Shown here: positions 18,331-27,178 of the stretch, piece by piece
Layout of the letters: each line of letters begins with the position of its first letter
How positions within the stretch are numbered: position 1 is the first letter of the stretch
Source of the DNA: Pandoraea faecigallinarum
Lineage (GTDB): Bacteria > Pseudomonadota > Gammaproteobacteria > Burkholderiales > Burkholderiaceae
Assembly (NCBI RefSeq): GCF_001029105.3
Contig: NZ_CP011807.3
Location: 4,030,001 to 4,094,000 of the forward strand
Reading direction: 5' to 3'
Length of the DNA: 64,000 nt
The notes under the pieces: generated by a model
Databases searched by the model: none
Seen by the model: the letters and a program-made list of their open reading frames with translations, nothing else
Told to the model about the DNA's origin: nothing
Position numbers and translations under genes: made by a program

Positions 18331-19485
18331 ATGATGCTTTTTTCTTCACTGTTCCGCACACGCCGTCGCAAGATCGCTGCGGTGACCGTCGCCCTGCTCA
18401 TCGGCCTGGCCACCTGGTATTGGCCGCGCCCCAAACCGCCCGCGTTCCTCTTCGCCAAGGTGGTCCGCAACGATCTCGAAGACGCCGTGCTCGCCACCGG
18501 GGTCCTCCAACCCATCAAGCAGGTCGAAGTCGGCTCGCAGGCCAACGGCCAGCTTCGCTCGCTCAAGGTCGTACTCGGCGATACCGTCTCGAAAGGACAA
18601 CTCCTCGCCGAAATCGATCCGACCTCCAGCGAAAACGACTTGCGTGAAGCCAACGCCGGACTCACCACGCTCGCGGCCGACAGGCGCGCCCGGTCGATTC
18701 GCCACGCGCAGGCGGATCGCGAACTCGCCCGCCAACGCCAATTGGCCCGCGATGATGCGACGTCGCCGCGCGATCTCGAGAAAGCCCGTACCGAAGCCGA
18801 CGCACTCGCCGCCGAACTCGCATCGCTCGACTCGCAGATCGGTCAGCAAAAAGTCAAAGTCGACAAAGCGCGAACCCATCTTTCCTACACCCGGATCACC
18901 GCGCCGATTAGCGGCACGGTCACCGCGATCACCACGCAGGAAGGCCAAACGGTGACCGCGATCTATCAGATCCCCACCATCCTGAAAATCGCCGATCTCT
19001 CGATGATGACGATTCGCGCTCAGGTCTCGGAAGCCGACGTCGTGCGCATTCGCGCCGGTCAGCCGGTCTACTTCAATATTCTCGGTGCGCCGGAAAAGCG
19101 CTACGAAGGAAAGCTGCGCGTAATTCAGCCGTCTCCGGAGAAAATCAACAACGCCATCTTTTTCAATGCGCTTTTCGATGTGCCGAATCCGGACGGCGTG
19201 CTGCGCCCCGACATGACCGCGCAGGTGTCCATCGTCAGCGCGCATGTGTCGAACGTGCTTACGTTTCCCTCGGTCGCGCTCGGCGAAAAACGCGCCGACG
19301 GCCGCTATCGTGTACGCGTGCTCGACGCGAAAGGCAACGCTCACCCACGCTGGGTCAAGGTCGGACTCGACAACCGCCTCACGGCCCAGGCGCTCGACGG
19401 CCTGTCGGAGGGCGAGCGCGTCGTGACCGCCGATCCGGCCGACGCACCTCCGCCCGGCGCAAGCGACTCGGGAACGCTGCTGTGA
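18331..19485 (+). CDS. macA: Periplasmic adaptor subunit of a MacAB-type exporter
   Basis: A 384-residue membrane-fusion protein. A single N-terminal span after a basic start (RTRRRKIAAVTVALLIGLATW) is followed by the barrel-sandwich half QVEVGSQANGQLRSLKV and a helical hairpin rich in Arg/Ala/Leu. The second lipoyl half is THLSYTRITAPISGTVTAI, with beta-barrel and membrane-proximal domains at the C-terminus. It connects the MacB ATPase in the inner membrane to an outer-membrane channel. ATG 18331 was chosen just before the basic segment; 18265 is an alternative. The stop overlaps the macB start by 4 bp (GTGA). Confidence 0.9.
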   Translation: MMLFSSLFRTRRRKIAAVTVALLIGLATWYWPRPKPPAFLFAKVVRNDLEDAVLATGVLQPIKQVEVGSQANGQLRSLKVVLGDTVSKGQLLAEIDPTSSENDLREANAGLTTLAADRRARSIRHAQADRELARQRQLARDDATSPRDLEKARTEADALAAELASLDSQIGQQKVKVDKARTHLSYTRITAPISGTVTAITTQEGQTVTAIYQIPTILKIADLSMMTIRAQVSEADVVRIRAGQPVYFNILGAPEKRYEGKLRVIQPSPEKINNAIFFNALFDVPNPDGVLRPDMTAQVSIVSAHVSNVLTFPSVALGEKRADGRYRVRVLDAKGNAHPRWVKVGLDNRLTAQALDGLSEGERVVTADPADAPPPGASDSGTLL

Positions 19486-21533
19486 CGAACGCCGCCGCGC
19501 CCCTGCTGCGCCTGTCGGGCATCTCCCGGACCTTCGGTGAAGGCGTCGGCGCCGTCACCGTGCTGCGCGACGTCGAACTGGAAATCCGGCGCGGCGAGAT
19601 GGTCGCGATCATGGGACCGTCCGGCTCCGGCAAGTCGACGCTGATGAACGTACTGGGCTGCCTCGACCGCGCCACCGGCGGGCGCTACGAAATCGACGGT
19701 CACGACGTCGCGTCGCTGTCCGACGACGCCCTCGCCAAACTTCGCCGCGAATACTTCGGCTTCATCTTTCAGCGCTATCACCTGATGGGGCATCTCACGG
19801 CGCAAGGGAACGTGGAAGTCCCGGCCGTGTACGCGGGCATGGCCCGTGCGCAGCGCTCGCCGCGCTCGGCCGCCTTGCTCGAACGGCTTGGCCTGGGCAA
19901 GCATCTGTCTCATCGCCCCGCGCAAATGTCGGGCGGCCAGCAGCAACGCGTGAGTATCGCCCGCGCGCTGATGAATGGCGGCGACATCATCCTCGCGGAC
20001 GAGCCGACCGGTGCACTCGACAGCCACAGCGGGCTGGAAGTCATGCGTATCCTGCGCGAACTGCATGCGCGCGGACATACGATCATCCTCGTCACGCACG
20101 ATCCCGGTGTCGCCGCCTGGGCGCAACGCGTCATCGAAATCGCAGACGGACGCGTCAGGTGGGATGGCGTCAACGAAACGCCGCGCGACGTCGATGCGCC
20201 CACACGGGGCGGCCCCGGCGATGCCTCGTCCTCGACCTCGACATCATCGGCGTCGCCGATCTCGTTCGCGTCGTCCCCGGCCTCGCCGTCCCCACCCGCG
20301 TCGCAACGTCACCGGCTCGCTCGCTGGATGAGCGGCTGGCCGACGTTCTCGGAGAGTCTCGCGATGGCATGGCACGCCCTGGCGTCGCATCGATTACGCA
20401 CCGGCCTGACGATGCTCGGCATCATCATCGGCATCACGTCGGTGGTGTCGCTCTCGGCGATCGGCGAAGGCACGAAGCGCCGTGTGCTCGACGACATCGG
20501 CAACATCGCCCCGAACACGATCACGGTGCTGCGCGGCAGGGATTTCAACGACGACAAGGCCGCGGAAATCCGAACGCTGCTCCCACGCGATGCCATGCTG
20601 CTCGCCGCGCAACCGTACACGGACAGCGTGACGGCGCAAGTCGGCCCGCGCACCGTGCGCATGCGCTTCGGACGCCTCGACACCGACGCGCAAGTGCACG
20701 GCGAAGGCGCCGATTTCATGCGCGCGAACGGCCTGAAGCTTGCGCGGGGCCGAAGCTTCGACGAGAGCGAGATCGAGCGGCAGGCACAGGTCGCGCTGCT
20801 CGGCGAGAACACGCTCAGGAAGCTGATGCCCAACGGCGGCGATCCGGTCGGCAAGATCGTGCTGGCCGGATCGCTCCCGCTACGGGTCATCGGCGTGGTG
20901 CGGGACCGCTCGTCGATGTTCGTCAGCCGTTCGCTCAACGTATACGTGCCATGGACGACGGTCGCGAGCCGTCTTGCCGGTCAGCAGCATCTGGAATCGA
21001 TCACGGTGCGCATTGTCGACGGGCATCCGCCCGCGGCCGCCGAAGCGGGGATCATTCGCGCACTCACGCGCGCGCATGGTCGCAAGGACTTTTTCACGTT
21101 CAACATGGACACGATCGTGAAGTCGATCTCGCGCACGAGCCAGATGCTGACGCTGTTGCTGTCATTCGTCGCGCTGATTTCGCTTGTGGTGGGCGGCATT
21201 GGCGTGATGAACATCATGCTGGTCTCGGTCACGGAACGCACCCGCGAGATCGGCATTCGACGCGCCATCGGCGCGCGACGTCAGGACATTCTCCGGCAGT
21301 TCCTCATCGAAGCGGTGCTCGTCTGTCTGATGGGCGGTGCCATAGGTGTCGCGCTGTCCTACGCCATCGGCTGGCTGGTGTCGACCTTCGTGCCGCAAGT
21401 CGCCGTGGTGTTCTCCGTCAACACGTTCGCCGCTGCGCTCGCCTGTGCCTGCACGATCGGCATGCTCAGCGGCTGGCTGCCCGCGCGCAGTGCCGCGCGG
21501 CTCGATCCGGTGGATGCACTGGCGCGTGAATGA
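19482..21533 (+). CDS. macB: MacB-type ABC exporter (fused ATPase and permease)
   Basis: A 683-residue inner-membrane ABC exporter. The ATPase has Walker A GPSGSGKST (45-53), signature MSGGQQQRVSIARAL and Walker B ILADEPTGALD. A Ser/Pro-rich linker of about 45 residues precedes the first span (LRTGLTMLGIIIGITSVVSL), followed by a large periplasmic domain and three C-terminal spans including ERTREIGIRRAIGARRQDILRQF. Such pumps export macrolides, enterotoxin, lipopeptides or siderophores; substrate unknown here. It starts with GTG overlapping macA. A perfect terminator follows 50 bp after the stop. Confidence 0.93.
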   Translation: MTNAAAPLLRLSGISRTFGEGVGAVTVLRDVELEIRRGEMVAIMGPSGSGKSTLMNVLGCLDRATGGRYEIDGHDVASLSDDALAKLRREYFGFIFQRYHLMGHLTAQGNVEVPAVYAGMARAQRSPRSAALLERLGLGKHLSHRPAQMSGGQQQRVSIARALMNGGDIILADEPTGALDSHSGLEVMRILRELHARGHTIILVTHDPGVAAWAQRVIEIADGRVRWDGVNETPRDVDAPTRGGPGDASSSTSTSSASPISFASSPASPSPPASQRHRLARWMSGWPTFSESLAMAWHALASHRLRTGLTMLGIIIGITSVVSLSAIGEGTKRRVLDDIGNIAPNTITVLRGRDFNDDKAAEIRTLLPRDAMLLAAQPYTDSVTAQVGPRTVRMRFGRLDTDAQVHGEGADFMRANGLKLARGRSFDESEIERQAQVALLGENTLRKLMPNGGDPVGKIVLAGSLPLRVIGVVRDRSSMFVSRSLNVYVPWTTVASRLAGQQHLESITVRIVDGHPPAAAEAGIIRALTRAHGRKDFFTFNMDTIVKSISRTSQMLTLLLSFVALISLVVGGIGVMNIMLVSVTERTREIGIRRAIGARRQDILRQFLIEAVLVCLMGGAIGVALSYAIGWLVSTFVPQVAVVFSVNTFAAALACACTIGMLSGWLPARSAARLDPVDALARE

Positions 21534-21584
21534 TTGCCCCCCGCCGTCCCGTGGCGCCCCCTCAGGCTCGGGATGGCTTTTATA

Positions 21585-21623
21585 CCCCGCGCGCGATTCG
21601 GTGTCGCGCGCGGGGGTCTTTTT
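21585..21623 (+). terminator. Strong rho-independent terminator between macB and the outer-membrane factor
   Basis: A perfect 12-bp stem CCCCGCGCGCGA (21585-21596) with TCGCGCGCGGGG (21604-21615), 7-nt loop, then GTCTTTTT. It sits only about 18 bp before the next start codon, so most macAB transcripts may end before the outer-membrane gene. Confidence 0.85.
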
Positions 21624-21640
21624 GATCGATTCGATGACGC

Positions 21641-23209
21641 ATGACGCGCTTCATTTTCCGTTTCATTCCTCGTTTCATTCTTCACTGCACGTCTTCTTCA
21701 CGCCGCGCGCGACGCGCCGCTCCGATCCCGCAATGGCACGTTCGTACGCTGAGCATGGCGGCCACGGCCCTTCTGCTTTCGGGATGCGCCCTCACACGTA
21801 CGGACTATGAACGTCCGGCGCTTCCCCTCCCGGCGCAGTTTCGCGCGCCCATCGACGGGCAAGACACAACACGTAGCGCCGGCAGTCCGAGCCACGCCAG
21901 CGCCCCACAGGCGGCGACGTCGCACGATGCCAGTCTTCGGGCCGGTCTTCAGGCCGATCTTCAGCCGTGGTGGCGCGCCTTCGGCGAACCCCGGCTCGAT
22001 ACGCTCGTCGCTCAGGCACTCGCCGGCAGCCCCGCCCTCGCGCTCAAGGCGCTGCAAGCGGATCGCGACGCGCTACAAGCCGGGCTGAGCGCGGCCAATC
22101 GCTGGCCGCAGTTCGCCGGCAACGTCACCGCAGCCAAATCGCGCTCGCTCGATGGCGGAAAAGCGGCCCTCGCCTCCGATGGTCAGACACGCACGACGTC
22201 CGGCGCCAGTCTCGGCATCAGCTACGAAATCGATCTCTGGAACAAGCTCGCCGCGCAGCGCGATGCGGCCCACTGGCAGGCCGCCGCGAGCGCGTGGGAC
22301 CGGCGCGCCGCCGCATTGTCGCTCTCGAGCCAGGTGGCGTCGCTCTACTGGCGCGTGGCCTACCTCAACGAGAACGTGCAAAGCGCGGCGGAAGATCTCG
22401 ACGCCGCGAATCGTGTCGTGGCGCTGGTGGATGCACGTCACCGGGCAGGATCGGTGTCGGCGCTCGACCCGGTGCAGGCGCAGCAGGATCGCGATGCGCT
22501 CGCCGGCGCGCTGGCGCAATGGGAGCGGCTTCGGGACGTCGCACGGCATGCGCTCGCCAATGCGCTGGGGCGTCCCGCGCAAACACGCTTTGCGGAAAGC
22601 GAGTCGCTCGCGCCCGCCCGCTTGCCGGACGTCGCGCCAGGATTGCCGGCGTCGCTGCTCGCCCATCGTCCCGATCTGGCCGCCGCGGAGACCCGCGTGC
22701 GCGCCCGGCTGGCCGACGTCGACGCCGCACGCCTGTTCTATCCGTCTCTCACGCTCAACGGCACGGCCACGACCGGCAGCGATTCGCTCTCGCGTTTGCT
22801 CGCCAATCCGGTCGGTACGCTCGCGGCATCGATTGCCCTGCCGTTCCTGCAAGTCCAGACGGCACGCTTTACCACGGCGCTCGCTCGCAACGACTACGAA
22901 CAATCCGTCATCGCCTTTCGCAGCACGCTTCTCACGGCGTTGACGGAAGTCGAAGACGCCCTCAGCGCGCGCGAACGAACGGCGTCGCAGTACGCCTCGC
23001 TCGCCAGCGCCGCCGCACTGGCGCAACGGGCCGCCGCCCTGTCCGGGGCACGCTATCGCGCCGGGGACATCGACCTGCAAACCTGGCTCGACGCCCAGCG
23101 GCTCGCGCGTCAGGCGCGTCGCAACGCCGCGCAGTCGCGGCTCGATCAGATCGATGCGACGCTCTCGCTCGTCAAGGCGCTGGGCGGCACACTGGGCCAT
23201 GACGGCTGA
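21641..23209 (+). CDS. Outer-membrane efflux lipoprotein, NodT/OprM family
   Basis: A TolC-like outer-membrane factor of up to 522 residues, with two OEP domains of helical hairpins (QADLQPWWRAFGEPRLDTLVAQAL, then LLAHRPDLAAAETRVRARLADVDAARL). The lipobox LLLSGC at about 45-50 marks lipid attachment. From ATG 21641 the region before the lipobox is unusually long (about 45 residues, Phe/Arg-rich), so the true start may be further in, for example the ATG at 21755, although that gives a very short signal. It should form the channel for MacAB. It lies downstream of a strong terminator, so it may be expressed separately. Confidence 0.82.
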   Translation: MTRFIFRFIPRFILHCTSSSRRARRAAPIPQWHVRTLSMAATALLLSGCALTRTDYERPALPLPAQFRAPIDGQDTTRSAGSPSHASAPQAATSHDASLRAGLQADLQPWWRAFGEPRLDTLVAQALAGSPALALKALQADRDALQAGLSAANRWPQFAGNVTAAKSRSLDGGKAALASDGQTRTTSGASLGISYEIDLWNKLAAQRDAAHWQAAASAWDRRAAALSLSSQVASLYWRVAYLNENVQSAAEDLDAANRVVALVDARHRAGSVSALDPVQAQQDRDALAGALAQWERLRDVARHALANALGRPAQTRFAESESLAPARLPDVAPGLPASLLAHRPDLAAAETRVRARLADVDAARLFYPSLTLNGTATTGSDSLSRLLANPVGTLAASIALPFLQVQTARFTTALARNDYEQSVIAFRSTLLTALTEVEDALSARERTASQYASLASAAALAQRAAALSGARYRAGDIDLQTWLDAQRLARQARRNAAQSRLDQIDATLSLVKALGGTLGHDG

Positions 23210-23224
23210 CGCCGTCGAAACGGC

Positions 23225-24376
23225 TCAGGCGATGCCGGACGAGGATCCCGGAGCGACGTTGGACGGCACCGCCGGTGTGACCGGCCCGGCTGGCGGGGTG
23301 GGCGTGAGCGTCGCCAGCAGCGCCGCCACGTCGGGATATTTCAGCCGGTATCCGAGTTCGCGCTTGAGCCGCGTGTTGGCCAGACGCCGCGACTCGGACA
23401 TGAAGGACAGCAACGTCGGCTCCAGCACCCGCGCGGCCTCCTGCCGGCTCACGCGTGGGGGTCGCGGCAACCCGAAGGCCTGCGCGACATGGTCGAAGTA
23501 CTCGCCCATGCGCCAGTCGGTGTCGTCGCTCGCGTGCACGATGCGCTGCGCCTTGCCGCGCCACATCGCGCGAATCAGGATCGCCGCGAGATCGTCGGCA
23601 TGGATGTGGTTGGTGTACACGTCGTCCGAGGCCTGCAACGCGGGGGTGCCCCTTTGCAGCCGCGCCAGCGGCAAACGCTGCGCCGCGTAAATTCCCGGTA
23701 TGCGCACGATCGAAGCCCGCCACCCCACACGGGCGCGCTCGGTTCGGCGCCACGACGCACGCGTGCCAAATGCCGCGACGGCGCCCGGCACTCTGGCACG
23801 CGCCGCACCGGCCTTGAGCAAACGACGCGGATTGCGCGCATGGAACGACGCACGTCCCAGGCTGCGCACCGTCCGCTCGGCATCGACCCGGCGCTGGCCG
23901 CGCGGTGAACGCGGCATCGGCGTGCGGGTCTCGTCCACATAGGCGCCTCCACAGTCGCCATAGACCCCGCTGGTGCTCGCATAGACGAGAACCCGGCGAG
24001 GTCCGCCCGCCAGTCGTGACAAGGCGGCATGCCCCCCCTCGGGTACAATATCGGGTTTCGACGGCCGGTTCAGCGCAGCGCGCAAACGGCGTGTCCGCCA
24101 GTCCTGCGTGCCACCGCCGGCGACGGCTGCGGGGGGCGCCAGATGCAACACCCGCGGGGCCAGACGGCCAATGCGATGCAGGCTCGCCGCGTCGTCCAGA
24201 TTGGCGAGGACAGGCACCGCGCCCGCCGCACGCAAGACCGCATGACGAGCATCGCTGGAAGTCACGGCAAAGACGCGAAAGCGCTCGACGAGAGCCGGCA
24301 ACGCACGCATGCCGACATCGCCGCAGCCCACGATCAACAGGCGCGGACGGCCGAAGGGTTTGGACGGTTTTTTCAT
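23225..24376 (-). CDS. NAD-dependent epimerase/dehydratase family protein (YeeZ-like)
   Basis: A 383-residue Rossmann-fold protein. The dinucleotide motif GCGDVG is at 17-22, an SDR catalytic-region motif YASTSGVYGDCGG near residue 150, and the late motif HADDLAAILIRAMW. It resembles YeeZ-type extended SDR proteins of unknown substrate. An Arg/Ala-rich stretch of about 45 residues (from RSLGRASFHARN to RARVGWRAS) interrupts the usual link to the IVRIPGIYAA strand, and looks like an insertion. ATG 24376 is preferred over longer starts since it directly precedes the Rossmann strand. Its start codon lies only 15 bp from the divergent reductase start. Confidence 0.8.
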   Translation of the reverse strand: MKKPSKPFGRPRLLIVGCGDVGMRALPALVERFRVFAVTSSDARHAVLRAAGAVPVLANLDDAASLHRIGRLAPRVLHLAPPAAVAGGGTQDWRTRRLRAALNRPSKPDIVPEGGHAALSRLAGGPRRVLVYASTSGVYGDCGGAYVDETRTPMPRSPRGQRRVDAERTVRSLGRASFHARNPRRLLKAGAARARVPGAVAAFGTRASWRRTERARVGWRASIVRIPGIYAAQRLPLARLQRGTPALQASDDVYTNHIHADDLAAILIRAMWRGKAQRIVHASDDTDWRMGEYFDHVAQAFGLPRPPRVSRQEAARVLEPTLLSFMSESRRLANTRLKRELGYRLKYPDVAALLATLTPTPPAGPVTPAVPSNVAPGSSSGIA

Positions 24377-24391
24377 TTTTCGGATTGTAGT

Positions 24392-25426
24392 ATGGCTTAC
24401 AACGTTACCCTCGTGCCGAGCGGGCGCGAGTTCCAGGTCGAAGACGGCGAGGCCGTACTCAGCGCCGCGTTGCGTCAAGGCATCGGCCTGCCCTACGGGT
24501 GCAAGAACGGCGGTTGCGGCTCATGCAAGGCCAGGCTGGTCGAGGGCACCGTCGAGCACGGCGCACACTCGAGCTCGGCACTTTCCAAGGACGAAGAAAC
24601 GCGCGGGTTCGCCCTGCTCTGCTGCGCCCACACCCAGGGCGATCTCGTCATCGAGTCGCGCGAGGTCAAAGGCATCGGCGACATTCCGGTCAAACGCCTG
24701 CCGTGCCGTGTGAACGCACTGGAGCGCCGCGCCGACGACGTCATCGTGATGCGCCTTCAACTGCCCGCCAACGAGCGCTTCCAATATCTCGCCGGGCAAT
24801 ACATCGAATTCATCCTCAAGGACGGTCGCCGCCGCAGCTACTCCATGGCCACCGCGCCGCACGAAGAAGGTTTCCTCGAACTGCACCTGCGCCACATGCC
24901 CGGCGGCGTGTTTACCGATCATGTGTTCAACACGATGAAGGAGCGCGAAATCCTGCGCTTCGAGGGTCCGCTCGGCACGTTCTTCCTGCGTGAAGACTCC
25001 GAGAAGCCGATCGTGCTGCTCGCCTCGGGCACCGGCTTCGCACCGATCAAGGCCATCGTCGAACATGCCGTGCACAAGGGGCTTGAGCGTCCAATGACGC
25101 TTTATTGGGGCGCGCGTCAGCTCAAGGACATCTACATGCTCGATCTCGCGCAACGGTGGGCGCGCGAGATCCCGAACTTCAAGTTCGTGCCGGTACTCTC
25201 GGAAGCCGCGCCGGACGACCGCTGGGAAGGCCGCACGGGCTTCGTGCACCGCGCCGTGGCCGAAGACATTGCGGACATGTCGGGGTACGAGGTATATGCC
25301 TGCGGTGCGCCGGTGATGGTCGAGTCGGCTCGCCGCGATTTCATCGCCCACCATCAATTGCCGGAAGACGCGTTCTTCGCCGATGCCTTCACCACCGAAG
25401 CCGACAACCCCGGCGGCGGAGACTGA
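24392..25426 (+). CDS. Ferredoxin-type NAD(P)H-flavin reductase (CDP-6-deoxyglucoseen reductase-like)
   Basis: A 344-residue three-domain reductase. The plant-type [2Fe-2S] ferredoxin has Cys37, 42, 45 (PYGCKNGGCGSC) and a fourth in ALLCCAHTQ. The FAD domain has RRRSYSMATAP, and the NAD domain LLASGTGFAPIKAIVEH ends VYACGAPVMVESARRDF. This architecture serves as electron donor to iron-sulfur or oxygenase partners; the annotation as AscD-like CDP-6-deoxy-L-threo-D-glycero-4-hexulose-3-dehydrase reductase is common for betaproteobacterial homologues but the partner is not known. No oxygenase is adjacent. It diverges from the epimerase with only 15 bp between start codons. Confidence 0.85.
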   Translation: MAYNVTLVPSGREFQVEDGEAVLSAALRQGIGLPYGCKNGGCGSCKARLVEGTVEHGAHSSSALSKDEETRGFALLCCAHTQGDLVIESREVKGIGDIPVKRLPCRVNALERRADDVIVMRLQLPANERFQYLAGQYIEFILKDGRRRSYSMATAPHEEGFLELHLRHMPGGVFTDHVFNTMKEREILRFEGPLGTFFLREDSEKPIVLLASGTGFAPIKAIVEHAVHKGLERPMTLYWGARQLKDIYMLDLAQRWAREIPNFKFVPVLSEAAPDDRWEGRTGFVHRAVAEDIADMSGYEVYACGAPVMVESARRDFIAHHQLPEDAFFADAFTTEADNPGGGD

Positions 25427-25580
25427 CGGACAACGCCGCGAGACACGGCCGCAGGGGCGCACCATGCGCCGCGCCCGAAGGGCTTCGCGGCGCGAAGCGC
25501 GACGCCAACGACCGTGAGAGTCCCGCCACGTCGAAGGGACGTGCGAAAGATGCATGCAAACCACAGTCCGTGCATTCCCT

Positions 25581-25610
25581 TTGACAAGCGTCGCGTCACC
25601 GCCTTATGCT
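25581..25610 (+). promoter_or_regulatory. Sigma70-type promoter of the argD leader
   Basis: A perfect -35 TTGACA (25581-25586), 18-bp spacer, and -10 TATGCT (25605-25610). The expected transcription start falls at 25615-25618, on or next to the ATG of the Arg-rich ORF, so that ORF could be leaderless. Confidence 0.7.
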
Positions 25611-25617
25611 TGCCGAC

Positions 25618-25704
25618 ATGAACCTGATTGCCATCGCCTCGATCCGACGTCGCCGCACGCTGCCCCAACCGGGATGCCGCGCGGCACGCTATCGACTGCG
25701 ATAA
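25618..25704 (+). CDS. Candidate Arg-rich leader peptide upstream of argD
   Basis: A 28-codon ORF too short for usual gene finders: it begins MNLIAIAS, then IRRRRT, and ends CRAARYRLR. Eight of 28 residues are arginine, four in a row at codons 10-13, and three Arg codons are CGA. It starts within three bases of the expected transcription start, so translation would be leaderless. It is followed 26 bp later by a perfect intrinsic terminator and then argD, an arginine-biosynthesis gene. This is the layout of a ribosome-mediated attenuator sensing charged Arg-tRNA. GC-rich DNA encodes Arg often by chance, and I found no long antiterminator stem, only UGCCC (25661-25665) against GGGCA (25736-25740). 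Treat as a hypothesis. Confidence 0.4.
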   Translation: MNLIAIASIRRRRTLPQPGCRAARYRLR

Positions 25705-25730
25705 CAACGCAAGTTCTCAAGCACAGCGAA

Positions 25731-25758
25731 GCCACGGGCACCCCCCGTGGCTTTTTTT
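25731..25758 (+). terminator. Intrinsic terminator/attenuator before argD
   Basis: A perfect 8-bp stem GCCACGGG (25731-25738) with CCCGTGGC (25744-25751), 5-nt loop, then seven T. It lies about 115 nt after the promoter at 25581 and 40 bp before the argD ATG. It would either end a small RNA of about 140 nt or attenuate argD. Confidence 0.88.
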
Positions 25759-25797
25759 ATTTCCCGTCTCTTTTCCCTTCGCCCTCCGGAGACCGTC

Positions 25798-27057
25798 ATG
25801 TCGCTTGCACCCTCGTCCGCCGCCGCGCCGTCCAACTCGCCCAAGGCCGCTCGCCACGCCAAGTTTGCCGAGTACCCCACGCAGGCGTTGCTGCCCATTA
25901 CCACGCGTCCCGAACTCGTATTCACGCACGGCAAGGGCGGTTGGCTGTACGACCACGAAGGCAAGCGATACCTCGACTTCATCCAGGGCTGGGCCGTGAA
26001 CAGCCTCGGCCACTGCCACCCGGTAATGCGCGACGCGCTCGCCACGCAGGGCGCGCTGCTGCTCAATCCGAGTCCGGCGTATTACAACCTGCCGATGATC
26101 GAACTGGCCGACCTGCTCACGAAGCTCTCCGGCCTGGGCAAGGTCTTCTTCGCCAACAGCGGCGCCGAGGCGAACGAGAGCGCCATCAAGCTCGCCCGCA
26201 AGTGGGGGCAACGGCATCCGAACGCCGCCGGCGGCGCACGCTACGAGATCATTACGTTCAACAACGCGTTCCACGGCCGCACGCTCGCCACGATGTCCGC
26301 GAGCGGCAAGCCCGGCTGGGACAGGATCTTCGCCCCTCAGGTGCCGGGCTTTCCGAAGGCCGAGCTCAACGACATCGCGTCGGTCGAAGCGCTGCTCGGC
26401 CCGGACACCGTCGCCGTCATGCTCGAACCGGTTCAGGGCGAAGCCGGCGTGGTCCCCGCCACCGACGCCTTCATGAAGGCGCTGCGCGAACTGACGAAGC
26501 AACGCGGGCTGCTCCTGATCGTCGACGAGGTGCAAACGGGCTGCGGGCGCACGGGCACGATGTTCTCGTATCAGCAAAACGACATCGTTCCGGACATCGT
26601 CACCCTCGGCAAAGGCATCGGCGGCGGCGTGCCGCTCGCCGCGATGCTCTGTGGCGACGAGTTCGCCGTCTTCCAGCCCGGCGATCAGGGCGGCACGTAT
26701 AACGGCAATCCGCTGATGTGCGCGGTGGGCCTGGCCGTGATGCGCACGCTCAGCTCGCCCGGTTTCCTCGAATTCGTGCGTGCGCAAGCCGATTATCTGA
26801 GCGCCGGATTGCAGCATCTGTCCTCGCGCTACGGCGGGCAGGGCGAACGGGGCGCCGGTCTGCTGCGCGCGCTGCTGCTCGGGCGCGACATCGGGCCGCA
26901 ACTGGTCGACGCAGCACGCGACATGGGACCGGACGGGCTGCTGCTCAACTCGGCACGCCCCAACCTGCTGCGCTTCATGCCGGCACTGAACGTGAGCCGC
27001 GAGGAAATCGATCAGATGCTGACGATGCTCGACACGTTGCTCGCCAGGCACGCCTGA
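25798..27057 (+). CDS. argD: Acetylornithine transaminase
   Basis: A 419-residue class-III PLP aminotransferase. The phosphate-binding region is ANSGAEANESAIKLARKW (119-136), DEVQTGCGRTG is at 243-253, and the Schiff-base Lys272 lies in TLGKGIGGG. It converts N-acetylglutamate semialdehyde to N-acetylornithine in arginine biosynthesis, and homologues also act on succinyl-diaminopimelate or succinylornithine, so the exact substrate is inferred. ATG 25798 with CCGGAGA fits; a longer start would run into the terminator. Two acetyltransferase genes follow, which may belong to the same transcript. Its upstream leader looks like an attenuator. Confidence 0.88.
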   Translation: MSLAPSSAAAPSNSPKAARHAKFAEYPTQALLPITTRPELVFTHGKGGWLYDHEGKRYLDFIQGWAVNSLGHCHPVMRDALATQGALLLNPSPAYYNLPMIELADLLTKLSGLGKVFFANSGAEANESAIKLARKWGQRHPNAAGGARYEIITFNNAFHGRTLATMSASGKPGWDRIFAPQVPGFPKAELNDIASVEALLGPDTVAVMLEPVQGEAGVVPATDAFMKALRELTKQRGLLLIVDEVQTGCGRTGTMFSYQQNDIVPDIVTLGKGIGGGVPLAAMLCGDEFAVFQPGDQGGTYNGNPLMCAVGLAVMRTLSSPGFLEFVRAQADYLSAGLQHLSSRYGGQGERGAGLLRALLLGRDIGPQLVDAARDMGPDGLLLNSARPNLLRFMPALNVSREEIDQMLTMLDTLLARHA

Positions 27058-27178
27058 GCGCCGGCGCTCGTCACGTCACGTCAGGCAAGTGGTAACGCAT
27101 TGCCTACCTAACGTCCGCCGACGCTCGCCCGGATTGCACATGGCGAGCACGCCGGACATCTCAGAGGAGAATCCATCG

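Larger units (their letters stand above)
25427..25797. other. Leader region between the reductase gene and argD
   Basis: 371 bp without a long gene. The first 150 bp (25427-25580) hold nothing I recognise. The rest carries the promoter, Arg-rich short ORF and terminator described separately, then CCGGAGA (25786-25792) as the argD ribosome site. Confidence 0.6.

Noticed and set aside
17844..18334. Short plus-strand ORFs in the gap before macA
   Set aside because: Pyrimidine-rich, overlapping one another in several frames, no ribosome sites; the region reads as regulatory DNA.
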